Assembly: GCA_946122785.1 (NCBI GenBank)
Contig: CAMGYJ010000002.1
Span: forward strand, 13,714,839-13,778,838
Length of the DNA: 64,000 nucleotides
Direction of reading: 5' to 3'
Source of the DNA: Linum tenue
Taxonomy: Eukaryota; Streptophyta; Magnoliopsida; Malpighiales; Linaceae
In this document: in pieces, positions 1 through 11,643 of the stretch
Position numbering within the stretch: position 1 is the stretch's first letter
How the letters are laid out: the number at the start of each line of letters is the position of its first letter
Made by a program: the position numbers and the translations under genes
Notes under the pieces: generated by a model
Told to the model about the DNA's origin: nothing
What the model saw: the letters and a program-made list of their open reading frames with translations, nothing else
Databases searched by the model: none

Positions 1-1013
1 ATCTAGAGATAATCGTCCATGATAATAACACGTCCCTAAGATGTGCTGATGAATCATAAATTCTAGGAATAATACACTTGTATAGCCAAAACTTCCGTGC
101 TTGTGCCAATAATAGCCAAATTTCGAGAAATACACCTATAGCCAGCTTTTAAAGTTGTTGTAGGATAAATATAGCCATTTCCGTCAGATACTTTAACAGT
201 GTTAATAACACCGTCAACTTATTTGACGGTTTGCTGACTATACGCCAAATCAACGGATACGTCAGCGCCAAATAGACAAACAATGACACCTTTATATATT
301 TTAATTATTTAATATTTACACATCATAAATTAAAAAAAATTCTTTTTAGCCTCATATACCGTATCTTATTCGCACCACCCATCTTCCCCAACTTTTCCCC
401 AATTTCGATTTTAGGGTTCTTCCCCAAATCAACTCCCCACGAATCCTCCAACTGGGAATCATTCTTGATTGACGATAGGGGTGCTGCTGGAGATGATCGG
501 TGACGATTTTATAGATTGAAGAGGGAAGGGGAAGGGTCATCGCGGAAGACGGCGGGGATGCTGTTGGAGATGATGGCGCTGCTCCGGCGGAAGATGATGT
601 CTCTGATGGCATCGACGTAGGGGTTGTGAGAGCTGGCCAACCGAAACGTCGCAGCATCACGCTCGCCGCCGCCGATGACCCAATTGAAGGCTGGTGGTGG
701 TTCTGGCTCCACGCCGCGATTGTTAGCGATGATATTGCTGCAATTAGTGTGCCATTCGAGCTGCTGCAAGAATCAAATATGGTGCCATTGCGATTGCGAT
801 TTGGATGGGATTTTTGGATTGCCGAGACAAGGGATTTTATGGTTCGATTTCTAGTTTGAGATTTCCATTTAAAAGTAGGTCTGGAGATGCATCTGGTGAT
901 TATAGTTGCGGCTATGGGAGAGAGAAGGGGAAAGAAGAGAGAGAGAGTGGAGAAATAAAATAAAATTATTTGTGGGTTTACGGAAGGAGTATGTGGGTTT
1001 TTTATTTTTTTAT

Positions 1014-2149
1014 GGGTAATATCTATTTTTTATTCAAACCATTTTCAAATTCTTTTATTTTATCCAAAGCTGTCAAAATACTATTAATTATCCGACCGTT
1101 ACCCCACCGTTAACGGAACTGAGTTGGAAGCCAACGTGGCAGGGACCATTTCTATTTTTAATTAAAAAAATTCAAAATGAATATTAAACCCTCTCTCTCC
1201 CTTATTCTTCTCCGCCAAATCTTCTCCAATCTTCCCCGATATTTTCCTTTTCTTTTGCTTCCCAGTTGAGCGCATCCAAGTTCCAACCGAGGACAACAAA
1301 CAGTCAACGAAGAGGAAGAGATGGTGTGGGTCCAAAGTGGGGCTCAACTTGGAGAGCTCTTCTACGCGATCGCGAGGCTGAGCACCCACCTTGCGTTCCC
1401 GGCGAGACTCTGCCCCACGGTGGGAGTCGGAGGCCACTTCAGCGGCGGGTTCGGAACTCTAGTCAGAAAGTACAGTCTGGCCGCAGATAATGTGATCGAT
1501 GATTACCTCATGGATTCTCGCAGCAGGATTCTGAACAGAAAGGCCATGGGAGGAGAGGTTTTCTGGGCGATTAGAGGCGGCGGAGCGGGAAGCTTTGGGA
1601 TCGTGTTGTCGCTCCGTTAAATTGCTGCAAACCAATTGATAAATTGATGCCCAGATCTCAAACTAAACCCCCAAATCCTCCCCTGTTAAAACCCACCGAT
1701 TCTGCATCTCCACCAATAGATCCATTCGCACACGCCGCCGCCTCGACTTTCTCCCCACCTTATGCTTTTGTAAAAAACAAGATGGGTATATCTCCCTGCC
1801 CTCGTAATCGACCTCGCAGCATGTTCTTTGCTTGTATGGGTTTTAATTTATTTACTGGTTCTTTAGATGAAGAAAGCGGTCGCAGCGCCGAGATCGGTGG
1901 CGAAGCAGCAGCGCCGGGGAGGATAGATTTTGGCATTTTTTTTATGATTTTTTAATTTTTTTAATTTATGATGTGGATGTTGATGTGGACGCTGACGTGG
2001 AGATCCGTTAGTAAAAAATTAACGGTAACAGAATGAATGCCCAAACATTGATTAGTTATAATACGTTTGGATAATAAATATAATTTTGATAGGTTTGGAT
2101 AAAATAAAAGAATTTTGAAAAGATTTGGGTAAAAAATAGACATTTCCCT
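1014..2149. mobile_element. Inner MULE nested in the outer MULE, carrying a BBE-like gene fragment
   Basis: Inverted ends: GGGTAATATCTATTTTTTA near 1014 matches the reverse complement of the sequence ending near 2148 (GGGAAATGTCTATTTTTTA), and similarity runs on for about 60 bp (ATTCTTTTATTTTATCCAAA on both sides). A T-rich duplication TTTTTTTAT flanks it at 1005-1013 and about 2150-2158; the homopolymer blurs the boundary by a base. No transposase was seen. It contains a host gene fragment at 1321-1617, so it is a Pack-MULE. A further copy of this end lies alone at 2511. Confidence 0.75.
1321..1617 (+). pseudogene. Captured berberine-bridge-enzyme-like (FAD-linked oxidase) gene fragment
   Basis: About 99 codons read without a stop. 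They contain the recognisable FAD-binding core of plant BBE-like oxidases: WVQSGAQLGELFYAIA, then CPTVGVGGHFSGG, then RKYSLAADNVID, then GGEVFWAIRGGGAGSFGIV. The intact family is about 500-550 residues, so this is only part of the FAD_binding_4 domain, with no start region, no His/Cys flavin-attachment segment and no C-terminal BBE domain. A 1-residue gap relative to the usual GGGYG motif is visible (GGFG). It lies inside an inner MULE, so it is interpreted as a captured fragment, probably not functional. Confidence 0.8.
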
Positions 2150-2510
2150 TTTTTTTATTAATCTACGTGGCAGTCTTGTTGACACAATATTTTGCCAAGT
2201 AAGCATTTCCATTTGTCCAGTCATCTTATTAGATGACACCGTTAAAGTATTAGACGGAAGTGGCTATAAGTGGTATTTCTTCAAATTTGGCTTTATTGGC
2301 ATAAGCGTGAAAGTTTTCGCTATACAAGTGTATTTTGTCTAAATTCTAACCGAATACATTCATGGCTTATCTCGTGAATCAACAATTAATTGATGTGCGT
2401 GATTGAATGGTGTGGATACTATAGTTTCATTCCGGATTTCCATTTCATCATATGCTCGTAAACTCGTTTAATTTCTTGACACGCACACAATGATAAAAAT
2501 GTAAAAAAAA

Positions 2511-2660
2511 GGTAATATCTATTTTTTATTCAAACCTTTTTCAGATTCTTTTATATTATCCAAACCTATGGAAATACTAAGAATTAGCCAAATGTTAACT
2601 CCCAGTTAACAATTTTTTTAGTAATATTGACTTGGCAACATGATACTAACTTGGAATAGA
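2511..2660. repeat. Solitary end related to the inner MULE terminal repeat
   Basis: GGTAATATCTATTTTTTAT followed by a segment close to the 1014 end (TTTATATTATCCAAACC). It then drifts through a GTTAACTCCCAGTTAAC-like region that resembles the subterminal parts of the MULEs here. No partner end was found nearby, so this is probably a truncated element. The rest of 2349-2985 is A/T-rich and holds no gene that I can see. Confidence 0.5.
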
Positions 2661-2989
2661 CACATGAAGGTCAACATTTCAAAATTCATAGTTTATATTA
2701 TAAGTCCTTTATAGTTATTTTACACAACCTCTTGTATTAAAAAAACACTTTTAGTTAATTTTCAACCAAACACTCAACTGCATTTTTTGAAAAGTACTTC
2801 TCTAAAAGCTCAAGCCAGAAGCTGCTTCTACACTACAGCAGGGTCAAACTGAGCCTATATATCTCTGCAAACTATCTTTCTCCATTGGCCGGCCGGCTGC
2901 CAGACTGGTATTGTATAACGTTCGTACTATATATTTGACATGTGATAATTTTAGTTGCTAGCTTTAGGGTGAGGGGTGGACGGCTACAG

Positions 2990-3810
2990 ATACGGTCAAT
3001 AATTCTAGTTATCGACCAATGAGTATCCAAATCTCAGCTATAATATTTAAGTCGGCTTAGAAAATTCAGATTTAAAAGTGGAGAATTAAAGATATTTTTT
3101 TTAATCGGTTCATATCTTCTTCGTTTTAACTCGGATTTCAAATTTTTTTTTACATAGATGAAACGAGTTTGTTGTGCTCTACAAAATGAGATTCATTTTC
3201 AATATTTTTTGAGAAAAAAAATTATTGCTTCTCGTTACCAACTCCATACTATATGAAATCTCATCATTTATAAGTCGTTTTTGAAATGTTTTGCACATAA
3301 TGAATAAGTTCATCATGATCTATTGGATCTACAAATTTCTGGGTGAACAAAATACAGGACCAAAAAATATCATACAATACCACCCTGGTATAAGGTGATA
3401 TCTTGTGGTACACAATGTTGAAAGTAGCAAATGACAGTTAGTATACTCCTACTGTCATGTATTCAATCATCCTACAGTTTTGGTATGTTCATACCACCAT
3501 GGTAAGCTTTTTCATACCATATGGTATGCTCTTATTTAATACCAGTCAATACTATATGGTATATACTGGTAAAAAATGACTCAATTTTTTTGTTCAAAAA
3601 ATATATCAAAGTGGATATCATTTTAAAGAGCATAATTAATCTGATCTAACTGTGCAAACAAATTTATATTCCGACTTAAAACGAGTGAGAAATTGTCCGT
3701 TAAAGATTAAGAGGGAAAAAAATTAAAAACTTTTCAAGAGAGAGAATGGCACTAATGTGGTGGATGATGATTGGGTTATTGTTACTCATCACAAGGTTAT
3801 GCATAGGATC
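2990..3810. repeat. Foldback-type repeat, copy 1
   Basis: The left arm (about 3020-3230, with ATCTTCTTCGTTTTAACTCGG and TGCTCTACAAAATGAGAT) is an imperfect reverse complement of the right arm (about 3590-3780). The loop contains CAATACCACCCTGGTATAAGG and other ATACCA/TGGTAT runs. The same arms and loop recur at 6860-7560, so this is a dispersed inverted-repeat family. No ORF. Confidence 0.6.
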
Positions 3811-4766
3811 CGTTCCCGGGGGTGTACGAAGTCTATTATTTGCCCGAGTATTGTCGAAAATGAATTGGAGAACGGGTTGGATCCTCTTATTAAGTAAAGA
3901 CTTGAGAATTCTTTAAATTTATTTCGGTCAATAGGAAAATAAGAGAGAGTGGGAAGGTCTAATCATCAAAAAGAGCAATTGGGATATTATAGAAAAATAA
4001 AAAATAAAAATACTCATTTGAAATTAATATTATTTTTAGTATTTAATGAAATATGAAATTAAAACAAAAAATTTTAATTAATATTTTAAAGTTTTACAAA
4101 TAAAAATTCAAAATAAACAAATGTGTCGTCTTGCAATGACATTATTAATGTATTTCAATGATATGTCAATGTTAATTAAATGAATTAGTATTGATATGTT
4201 TCATCATTATTAACAATTTCAATATACTTATCAATATTTTAATGTTACATTATTAATGATTTTACATCAATTGTTAGCTTTTTACATGTTTTTCATCAAC
4301 GCTCATGAATGAATTGTTAAAGTTATGTCACATCATCATAAATACATTATTAATGATTTACAACATCTCTTTGTTAATAATTCATGTTTTTATGTTATGT
4401 TCATAACTAGCCAATCATGACTTCCAACGACAATGTCAACGTTTTGCGATCAGATAATATCTCTTTAGATTGTCATTCTCAACAATCATAAAAGTACAAC
4501 ACTTATCATCACCCTCTTCTACGCTTGTTACATACTGCGCTTTTGATTCAATTAAGCAAAACATTATTCAAGCAAAACATTAGTTCATGGAGGTGTAAAC
4601 AAACCAACCTTCACACTCCAACACCAAACCGTTAATAACAATATAAGAAGTCATTGAAAAGAAATTGTATTTCGTTAAAAAAATACAAAAATATTAATAA
4701 TGTTGAAGTTCAATGTTAAGTATAATTATAATTTAAAATGTTGGTATAAACTTGCATAATTTATAC
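3811..4766. other. A/T-rich intergenic DNA
   Basis: No coding similarity, RNA gene or clear transposon end was recognised. Short ATTATTAATG-like words recur (4140-4380) without forming a regular tandem array. Confidence 0.5.
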
Positions 4767-5456
4767 TGAACTTCTATTTAACGCCCTATGTTTTTGTATT
4801 TATCGTCCTAAATTATATCGAATGAGCTCTTTTACCCCAAATTCTTATTTGTAACGACCCCCGCTGCCCTAAACCTAAAAAATTACTCACCCCAAAAGAT
4901 ACCCGCGCCACCCACCTTCCCGTCGATGCTCGCCGACCACCATCCCCGACCCTCTGCCAATCCGCACCCATCCAGCTCCTCGTCCTCAATCACCGTCGCC
5001 AAACTCGGCTCCCTCCATCAAACTCGCTACAACTGCTTTTCTTGCCTAAACGAATCCACACCAGACCCAGGCGGGTCGGATATCCGCCCACACCAAGACA
5101 CGGACGAGTTGACAACCAGACTACACCAGCGTCGGACGGGATGAAAACCCATCGCCTGCGGGCAAGGAACAGGATTTTCAATCCTTCCGACGGTCGGAAA
5201 CGAAAACAATCCTTTTCTCTTTTTTTTTTATAGCGAGCAAATCCGGCAGTAAATTGGGCGGCGCCGGATTACTTCTTCCTCGACCTGAGCTTCGGGCGGC
5301 GATAAATTTTTAAAGGGCGGAGGTTGCCAGGTTGGATTGGACGGGAGAAGCAAGCTGAATTGATGGAAATGTCTCAAAATTTAAGGGAGGGTAAGGGGTA
5401 ATTTCACTAGGGGTTAGGGCGATTTTTAAAAAATCTTAGGGCGGAGAATAGTAACT
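4767..5456. mobile_element. Candidate non-autonomous TIR element with GC-rich core
   Basis: The left end ACTTCTATTTAACGCCCTA near 4768 resembles the reverse complement of the right end near 5450 (GTTACTATTCTCCGCCCTA), each followed by a second CGCCCTAA/CGTCCTAA copy. The core (4900-5350) is clearly more GC-rich and contains short open frames with no recognisable family. This matches the TIR-plus-foreign-core architecture of the MULEs in this window. No convincing target duplication was found, so the class is uncertain. Confidence 0.4.
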
Positions 5457-6357
5457 CTTTTATTTATAACAGCTTTTCGGGCTTTGTTGTTTTCGTCGGT
5501 GCCATAGAAATTTAGGTGTCCTCGACTTTTCACATTGACCGAGTAAACAAGAAACTTTCTCCATCTAACCTTTCAACCTAATCTCAAAACAAACTAAAAT
5601 CACATGTTGAATATTTATAGAACATTATATATAATTACCAGGCCGACCAGCCGACCAACGGAGGACATATTTTACAGTTATATAGGCTAGGTGTGAGAAG
5701 TTGAGAACAAAAGACGGAAGGGAAACAACAACGCGATCTTATTTCTCTGTTATGTGTTATAGTATTCATAACTTTCAATAATTTCATAAAGGAGGTGGTG
5801 TTCAAAACGTCCAAGCACAGAAGGCAATTCTTTTTGTTTCTTTGGATGGTAAGAGTGTTTGTAAAATTGCATCATACAGACAGATCGACCGAAAAGATAG
5901 TCCATCGAAACTTAGCCCATTAGACAGTTTTATCAATACGAAACGATTGAACATGTCCTAGCTCATGTGGCACTACTCCTTTTCTACATTTTCGTCCCGT
6001 TTCTGGTATTTCTTCCTCTTTTTTTTCTCCTGCTTTGTATGTTGCTTTTGTTTCTTAGCTAACAGCTAATGAGCTTGTCTCTCCTTTACTCTCTTCAGCT
6101 TAATTCGGGTTGTTCTATGATATGCTACTGCACTTATAAAAAAAATTACAAAATATCCTATTATTGACTTTTTCCATACAAACTACGGCACAAATTTACA
6201 ATCCTTAGTTATTGTACCGCCAAAGGTAATCAAGACGAATATTCAATGATACATTAAAAACTATTTTTCACATGCATGCACAACGACACCGCTATATAAC
6301 TCAGAGGTGCACCGAATAATACTTACACACAAACAAATGCACTAACTAATTAAGCTA
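5457..6357. other. Intergenic DNA without recognised features
   Basis: Mixed A/T-rich sequence. I see no coding similarity, no RNA gene and no paired repeat ends. Confidence 0.45.
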
Positions 6358-6720
6358 TGGCAGGTTCCAAGGCATCGGTTGTTTAGCCTTCATTAGCGGC
6401 GACCGTGATGATCGTCCTAATGGCGACCGGGATAATATGCATGTAGGGCCTGCGGGCCGCCAATTCCGTCTGGCCGATAGCGTGCAGCTCCGGCGTGGAC
6501 CCGGCCGTCACTCCATGCGCAAGAAAACTGGCCGCCAATTTCTAGACGGCGGGATACAAGTCCACCGTGAGAAAAACAGGGCAGTGCGTTTCGAGCCCCA
6601 AAACCGCACCGTGAGAAAAACAGGGCAGAGCGCTGCGAGCCCCAAAACTGCCGTCTACGGCTAGGCGTTATGTCATACTTGCGGCGGTTGCCTACGTGAA
6701 CTCACTGCCCAGCTCTTTAG
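6358..6720 (+). other. GC-rich degenerate segment with a 44-bp tandem duplication
   Basis: Base composition rises sharply here. A unit beginning CACCGTGAGAAAAACAGGGC occurs at 6563-6606 and again, slightly diverged, at 6607-6650. An ATG at 6358 is followed by a short hydrophobic reading with a stop after nine codons and a second stop soon after, then a Cys-containing stretch. That is suggestive of a decayed secreted-peptide gene but too weak to assign. Origin unknown; possibly a captured or decayed gene fragment. Confidence 0.35.
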
Positions 6721-6859
6721 TGCGTGTCCTCTTGACGCCATTGGCGGTCACATCAATAACTCCGACTTCTTATTTAGGTTCGAGATTTATCTTTCTATTT
6801 AAAGAAAGACGTTAAGGATTAGGGAGCTGGGCAGTGAAATACTTTTTTAAGGGAGCAGA

Positions 6860-7560
6860 TCAGGTGAGTAACTTTGTGGTGAGTAACCATGAGTAACCCG
6901 TCCACATCAGCATCCTCTCTCTCTTGGAAAGCCTTTAATTTTCCAAAAAATACCACACAATACCATACAATACCACCCTGGTACGGGGTGGTATTGTATG
7001 GTATCTTCTTCGTTTTTAATTCGTTTTTGAAAACGTTTGCACAGAAGGGACGAGTTCATCATGATCTATTGGATCTACAAATTTATGGGTGAACAAATTA
7101 TAGGACCAAAAAATACCACACAATACCATACAATATCACCCTGGTACGAGGTGGTATCTTGTGGTATACAATGTTAAAAGTCGTAAATGACAATTAATAT
7201 ATTTCTACTAGATCATGATGAACTCGTCCCTTCTGTGCAAACGTTTTCAAAAACGAATTAAAAATGAAGAAAATACCATATGGTATGTTGTTGGTACCGA
7301 GAGGCCATAATTTTTTGTTCTAAAAAAATATTTAAAATTGATCTCATTTTGTAGAGCACGATGAACTCGTTCCACCTGTGCAAAAAAAATTAAAATCCGA
7401 GTTAAAACGAAAAAGATATAAGTCGATTAAGAAAGCTAGAGAAAATAAAAATGATCTTTACTTCTCCATCCTTAGATCTGGATTTTCTAAATGAAGGGTT
7501 CAGATTTGGTTATTGATAGATGCATAACTCATGGTTATGCACCCTATATTGAGCCTTTTT
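6860..7560. repeat. Foldback-type repeat, copy 2
   Basis: Same family as 2990-3810. A near-perfect inner inverted repeat pairs CTTCGTTTTTAATTCG to ACGAGTTCATCATGATCT (7007-7065) with its reverse complement at about 7207-7268. The outer arms share the GCTCTACAAAATGAGATC / TTAACTCGGATTTTAA words. The loop carries CAATACCATACAATACCACC and TGGTATTGTATGGTAT. A transcript would form a long hairpin. Confidence 0.65.
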
Positions 7561-8424
7561 TAAGTTGAATTCAGCCAGTGAAATCCGTGTTTGTACAATA
7601 TTTACATTTTTGTGCTATAAGCGGTTTGTTTATGTTTTGCAGTGTTTTTTGAATAATTTGTGGGTGTGGTCAGAGAATTTGTTGGGGATTGTCGGGAGTT
7701 AGTTGATATTTTTTATTAATCAGAAAAATTAGAAGTACTTTGATGGAATTGTCGGGTTATTTTTTGTAATTGTGAAAGGAAAATTCTATAAATATGTAAT
7801 TAGAATTTCTTACTGATAATATATAATTGGGAGGAGCTACTGTGTTAATACTTTTTTGTGAACATGGTGCTAACACTAGCTTCAACTAATAAGAACATTT
7901 CGTTGGGTGATTTTTTCATTTAAATGAGATGACCGCAATTAATGAAGGGGAAGAGGGAGGAAGGACAAACTTGGAATTATGAAAAATTGGAGAAAGAGAG
8001 GATTCATGTGATTAAATGGGAAAGGGTGGGGGCACAAAATCCTCACCACAAAATGCATACCACAAACCACAAAATCTACCCCACAAAATCAATACCACAT
8101 AATCCAAACCACAAATTTATTAGAGTAGACTACAAGTTTCTTGAAGTAGTCTAGAATTTTCTTAACAGTGGACCTATTTGTAAAATTTAAAAAGTTGAAG
8201 TATCAAAATGTAAGAGAGAAAATCTTTCGGTACAAATTTGCCATCAATATTTTTAGAACTTATATGTAAAAACATTAAATTTAGATACTAAATATTAAGA
8301 TGTATTAAGTTGGATATCAAAATTGTAATTTGTATTTAAAACTTTATTACAACCAACGTAAAGGAAAGGGAAGCAGGAGGGAAAGGGGGAGTGAGGGGAA
8401 AAGACACTATAATATCCTTATAGT
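7561..8424. other. A/T-rich intergenic DNA
   Basis: A CCACAAA-rich stretch (8035-8120) is low-complexity. No gene, RNA or paired element ends were recognised. Confidence 0.45.
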
Positions 8425-9792
8425 TATGGGTGTTCAAATGGTTACCATGGTAATTACCAAACTAAATAAGTCTAAAATTTATTAACCATGGAATACAATA
8501 TCATAACCAAACCATCCAAACTAATACAACCAAATTAACCAAACTATAGTTTAATCGGTTTGGTTATTTTGTTAACCAGAATAACCAATATAACATCACA
8601 TTATCATTAAGTGAGGAAATCTCCGGTTAATACATCAATTTGTAATTTATATAATGAATATAACATAACAATTAATACACAATTATAGTTAATCCTTAAC
8701 ATAAGTTCATGTAACCAAAGCAGTCAAAATCGGGATTTTACCTAAAATCGAAAACTGGGATAAAATCGGAATCGTAAAATCGAATCGTAAAATCATAGAA
8801 TTTTAAGTTCCATATAGAAACTAACATATAATCATATTAATAAGGTAAACCATTACTAACACAAAGACAATAAATATTGAAAATGAAAATTCTCAAGATT
8901 AATGTTCCAATATCATCATTTTAATTGTTATTTAATGCGTAACAAAAAATAATTCACGAGGAAATGATAGAGCTCATGGAGCTTGGCTCTTATTTTTCAT
9001 GTTGTGTTTAGGTAGTTTAACTCAAAGTAGTACTCCGGTCAGGTTAATTTCAACACTGTCCATTAATCATGATTTAAAACTAATAATATATGAACTCCAA
9101 TTGAATAATTAATGCTAGTGGCTTGGCAAAAATGTATTCACTAATCAATCAATGAGTTAATAATGATATTAAATCTTCCGCATGTACAATATTAGGAAAA
9201 CTATTTTGCCGATGAGTTCAGCGGGATGAAGGGAAAGAGAATGACCGAGCCATAATTTGTTTTTTTTCTTTTCAAATGTTTTTTAAAAGGAAAAATATTT
9301 GAGAAGATCCCCATCATTGCCCTTTCCGCCAAATCAGTTCCGCTTTTTTAAAATTTGTTCAAACAACCTATTTTGTTCTCATACGATTTTAATCCCGATT
9401 TTAGTAGGATTTTACGATTTTAACGATTTTAATCCCGATTTTAAACGATTTTAAGGTCCACTGATTTTATAGTAAAATAAGAATCGGAATCCCTAAGTAA
9501 AATCCTAAAATCCTACGATTTTACTATCAAAATCCCGATTTTGACTGCTTTGCATGTAACTAATACAATTATCTTATTGTCAATAGAAGTATTCACGTAG
9601 CAAAATATATATGTCAATGGTATGGTTAATTTGGTTTGATTGGTTATTAGTGTTGGAAACCAAACCAACTCACCTAAACCAAACAAGCTAAAATATTTAA
9701 CCAAACCAAACCGTTATCCAAATTAACCAAATCAAATTATCCAAATACTACCGGTTTAAATGATTACCAACCACATCATTTGAACACCCCTA
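8425..9792. mobile_element. Outer hAT-like non-autonomous element
   Basis: The ends TATGGGTGTTCAAATGG (8425) and the reverse complement of CATTTGAACACCCCTA (to 9792) form hAT-type inverted repeats (YARGGGTGTTCAAA). Subterminal sequence rich in AACCAAACCAA/TTGGTTTGGTT is shared by both arms. The flanks CTTATAGT and CTATAGTA resemble each other but are not an exact 8-bp duplication. It is split by a second hAT-like element at 8716-9552. No transposase. Confidence 0.6.
8716..9552. mobile_element. hAT-like MITE nested in the outer hAT element
   Basis: Inverted termini CAAAGCAGTCAAAATCGGG and CCCGATTTTGACTGCTTTG, with the exact 8-bp direct repeat CATGTAAC at 8708-8715 and 9553-9560, the hAT target-site length. 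Internal subterminal copies of GATTTTA(C/A)GATTTTA-like motifs are frequent near the right end. Length is 837 bp with no coding region, so it is a non-autonomous deletion derivative. Confidence 0.82.
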
Positions 9793-9832
9793 CTATAGTA
9801 AGTGTTAGCAAGGTGCTAACACTTAAGGATGT

Positions 9833-11275
9833 TGACTCGCTACGACACAACTCCTAACAATGGCCAAGTGTAACCAATGAAAGAGACTGCAGTATAGTGG
9901 CTCAAGTAATAAATATCGAATCCACGGGTCTCTAGAGTTACTATTACTCAGCTTCAGTTTATTATTTAGCATACCATATTAAGATGAAAGAACTAAAACT
10001 ACTCTAGCAAACTACAGTTAAAGTTAATCTAATTACAGGTTGGGAACTCACTTAGGTATGATTCCCCCTAGCCACTAGCCAGACTAACGATTGATGATTT
10101 CTAACTTGTTTCACTTTCATTCACAATGCGGAGAATCCTTTACTAGACCTTGAGTCTCGACTAAAGGAACAAGGCCCTCTTGAGTCAATTGCCTCGAGGG
10201 ACGTATCCTTCTCTAGAACAACTGATCAAGGCGTTCTGAACTAGACTCCCTCTATCGAAAGAGGTTCTCAATCGATACAAAGCAATGAATCAACCCTCGA
10301 CTAAAGCAATCGATCCACTACTATCAATCTATGGTGCTCTATTGACCTAATCAGGTATTCCCTCTCATAGGATCAAAGCAGAATCAATAATCTCGATTAA
10401 AGCAGAATTGAATCATGAAAACATGCATAGATTGAATATGAACTCGAGATTATCAAGTCAGAGTACTCATACAATCATCCAATCAAACAAACATAGCTAG
10501 GGTTCCTCAAAACCTAAGTGAAGGGAAGTTACTCCATAGAGAAGAGAGAGACTGCAGTAAGAATCTTCAGATGATGAGTCTTCAAGTCCGGGCTTGTTTC
10601 TCGAGCTTCCAAGGCGAAGAAATCCTCCAATTCCACTCCAAGAATGCCCTCAAATCGCCATCTCTCTCTTTGGTTCGTCCCTTGGGTGTTTGGGATCCAA
10701 AAACCCAGCTCTCCTCTCCTTTGGCTCGAATTTGGGTTAAAAAACCCGATTCTGGGCAAAACACTGTCGCGGACACGGCCGTGTTTTGCTTTTGCCCGCC
10801 CGTGTTCTGCCCCGTGTTAAAAACACGCCCGCGCGGGTCGGCCAAAACACGGTCGTGCCTAAATATGGGCACGGCCGTGTTTTGATTTAGGCGCGCCCGT
10901 GTTTTTACTGCCGAACCTGTTCTCCTATATTCAATGCTTCGTTTCTCCCTCGTCCAAACTCCGAATCAGTCGTCGTTTGATCCCAGACGCTCGTAGTCTC
11001 ATCCTCTTTCTTTTTATGAAAAACTTGCATGATTATTTGTCCATAAAGTGAGGTAGAAATCCATTCTTCTTCAGGTCATGCCCGAGTTTCTTCTCCCGAA
11101 TCGCCAATTGATCTCTGATTGACTTGAAACTTGCGCCTATGCTTCACTTTATGTGCTAGGACCTGAAATGTGACAAAGTAACACAACCTAGCGTAAAATA
11201 GTCCAAAGACGCGATAATTAAAGCTCAAACGATCAAGAAACATAGGAGAAAACATGTGCAAATATCGAGTCATCA
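9833..11275. mobile_element. Solo LTR of an LTR retrotransposon
   Basis: The 1,443-bp block starts TGACTCG and ends CGAGTCATCA (TG...CA, with short inverted ends) and is flanked by the exact 5-bp repeat GATGT at 9828-9832 and 11276-11280. No internal gag/pol or second LTR is adjacent, so it is best read as a solo LTR left by LTR-LTR recombination. It contains palindromic ACACGGCCGTGT-type words at 10773-10784 and 10869-10884, which I recall from LTRs of plant Ty3/gypsy elements. Transcriptional orientation was not resolved. Confidence 0.75.
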
Positions 11276-11280
11276 GATGT

Positions 11281-11640
11281 TAGGTTAGCATGCTATCTAC
11301 TCCTCAATTCAACCTCGTCTTCCTCTCTCTTCTCCTATTTTGTTGTCGCTTCCTCTCTTTTACTCAAATCTTGGAATCATTTGGATGGATTGATTTAAAA
11401 CCTATATAATTTGACTAATTGTCTCATTTAAAAAATCATTTAAAATTAATAAATTTGAATTATCTACCTATTTTAAAAAATTGTAATTACCTCAAAACGA
11501 GCCTTCTAATCTCGCTCACCAAACGTCAAATGAAGAACTGGAAACTGGTTCTTCTCCCTAATCCCTCTATACTTTCTTCATAATCACTTAATTCCTTGTA
11601 CTCTAGATGAGCCTTAAACAATCTCCCTTGAGCGGCCCAT
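11281..11640. other. Intergenic DNA
   Basis: No gene or element recognised between the solo LTR and the MITE at 11644. Confidence 0.4.
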
Positions 11641-11643
11641 TAG

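Larger units (their letters stand above)
66..2339. mobile_element. Outer MULE-like DNA transposon with 9-bp target duplication
   Basis: Long terminal inverted repeats: the sequence after 66 (ATACACTTGTATAGC and onward) returns as its reverse complement ending at 2339, and similarity continues for well over 100 bp inward past the CCGTCAGATACTTTAAC stretch. The direct repeat TAAATTCTA lies at 57-65 and 2340-2348, the 9-bp duplication expected of Mutator-like elements. No transposase is visible, so it is non-autonomous. Its own cargo is the GC-richer 350-870 block, which I could not assign to a family. A second MULE (1014-2149) is inserted inside it. Confidence 0.8.

Noticed and set aside
6358..6760. 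A non-specific lipid-transfer-protein pseudogene
   Set aside because: A hydrophobic start and a Cys-rich piece suggested it, but the Cys spacing does not fit the eight-Cys motif and no later Cys pairs can be read in any frame. Kept only as an unassigned GC-rich segment.
6940..7310. CRISPR-like or satellite array from the repeated ATACCA/TGGTAT words
   Set aside because: The words lie in inverted-repeat arms and a loop with irregular spacing. This is a eukaryotic foldback element, not a regular array.
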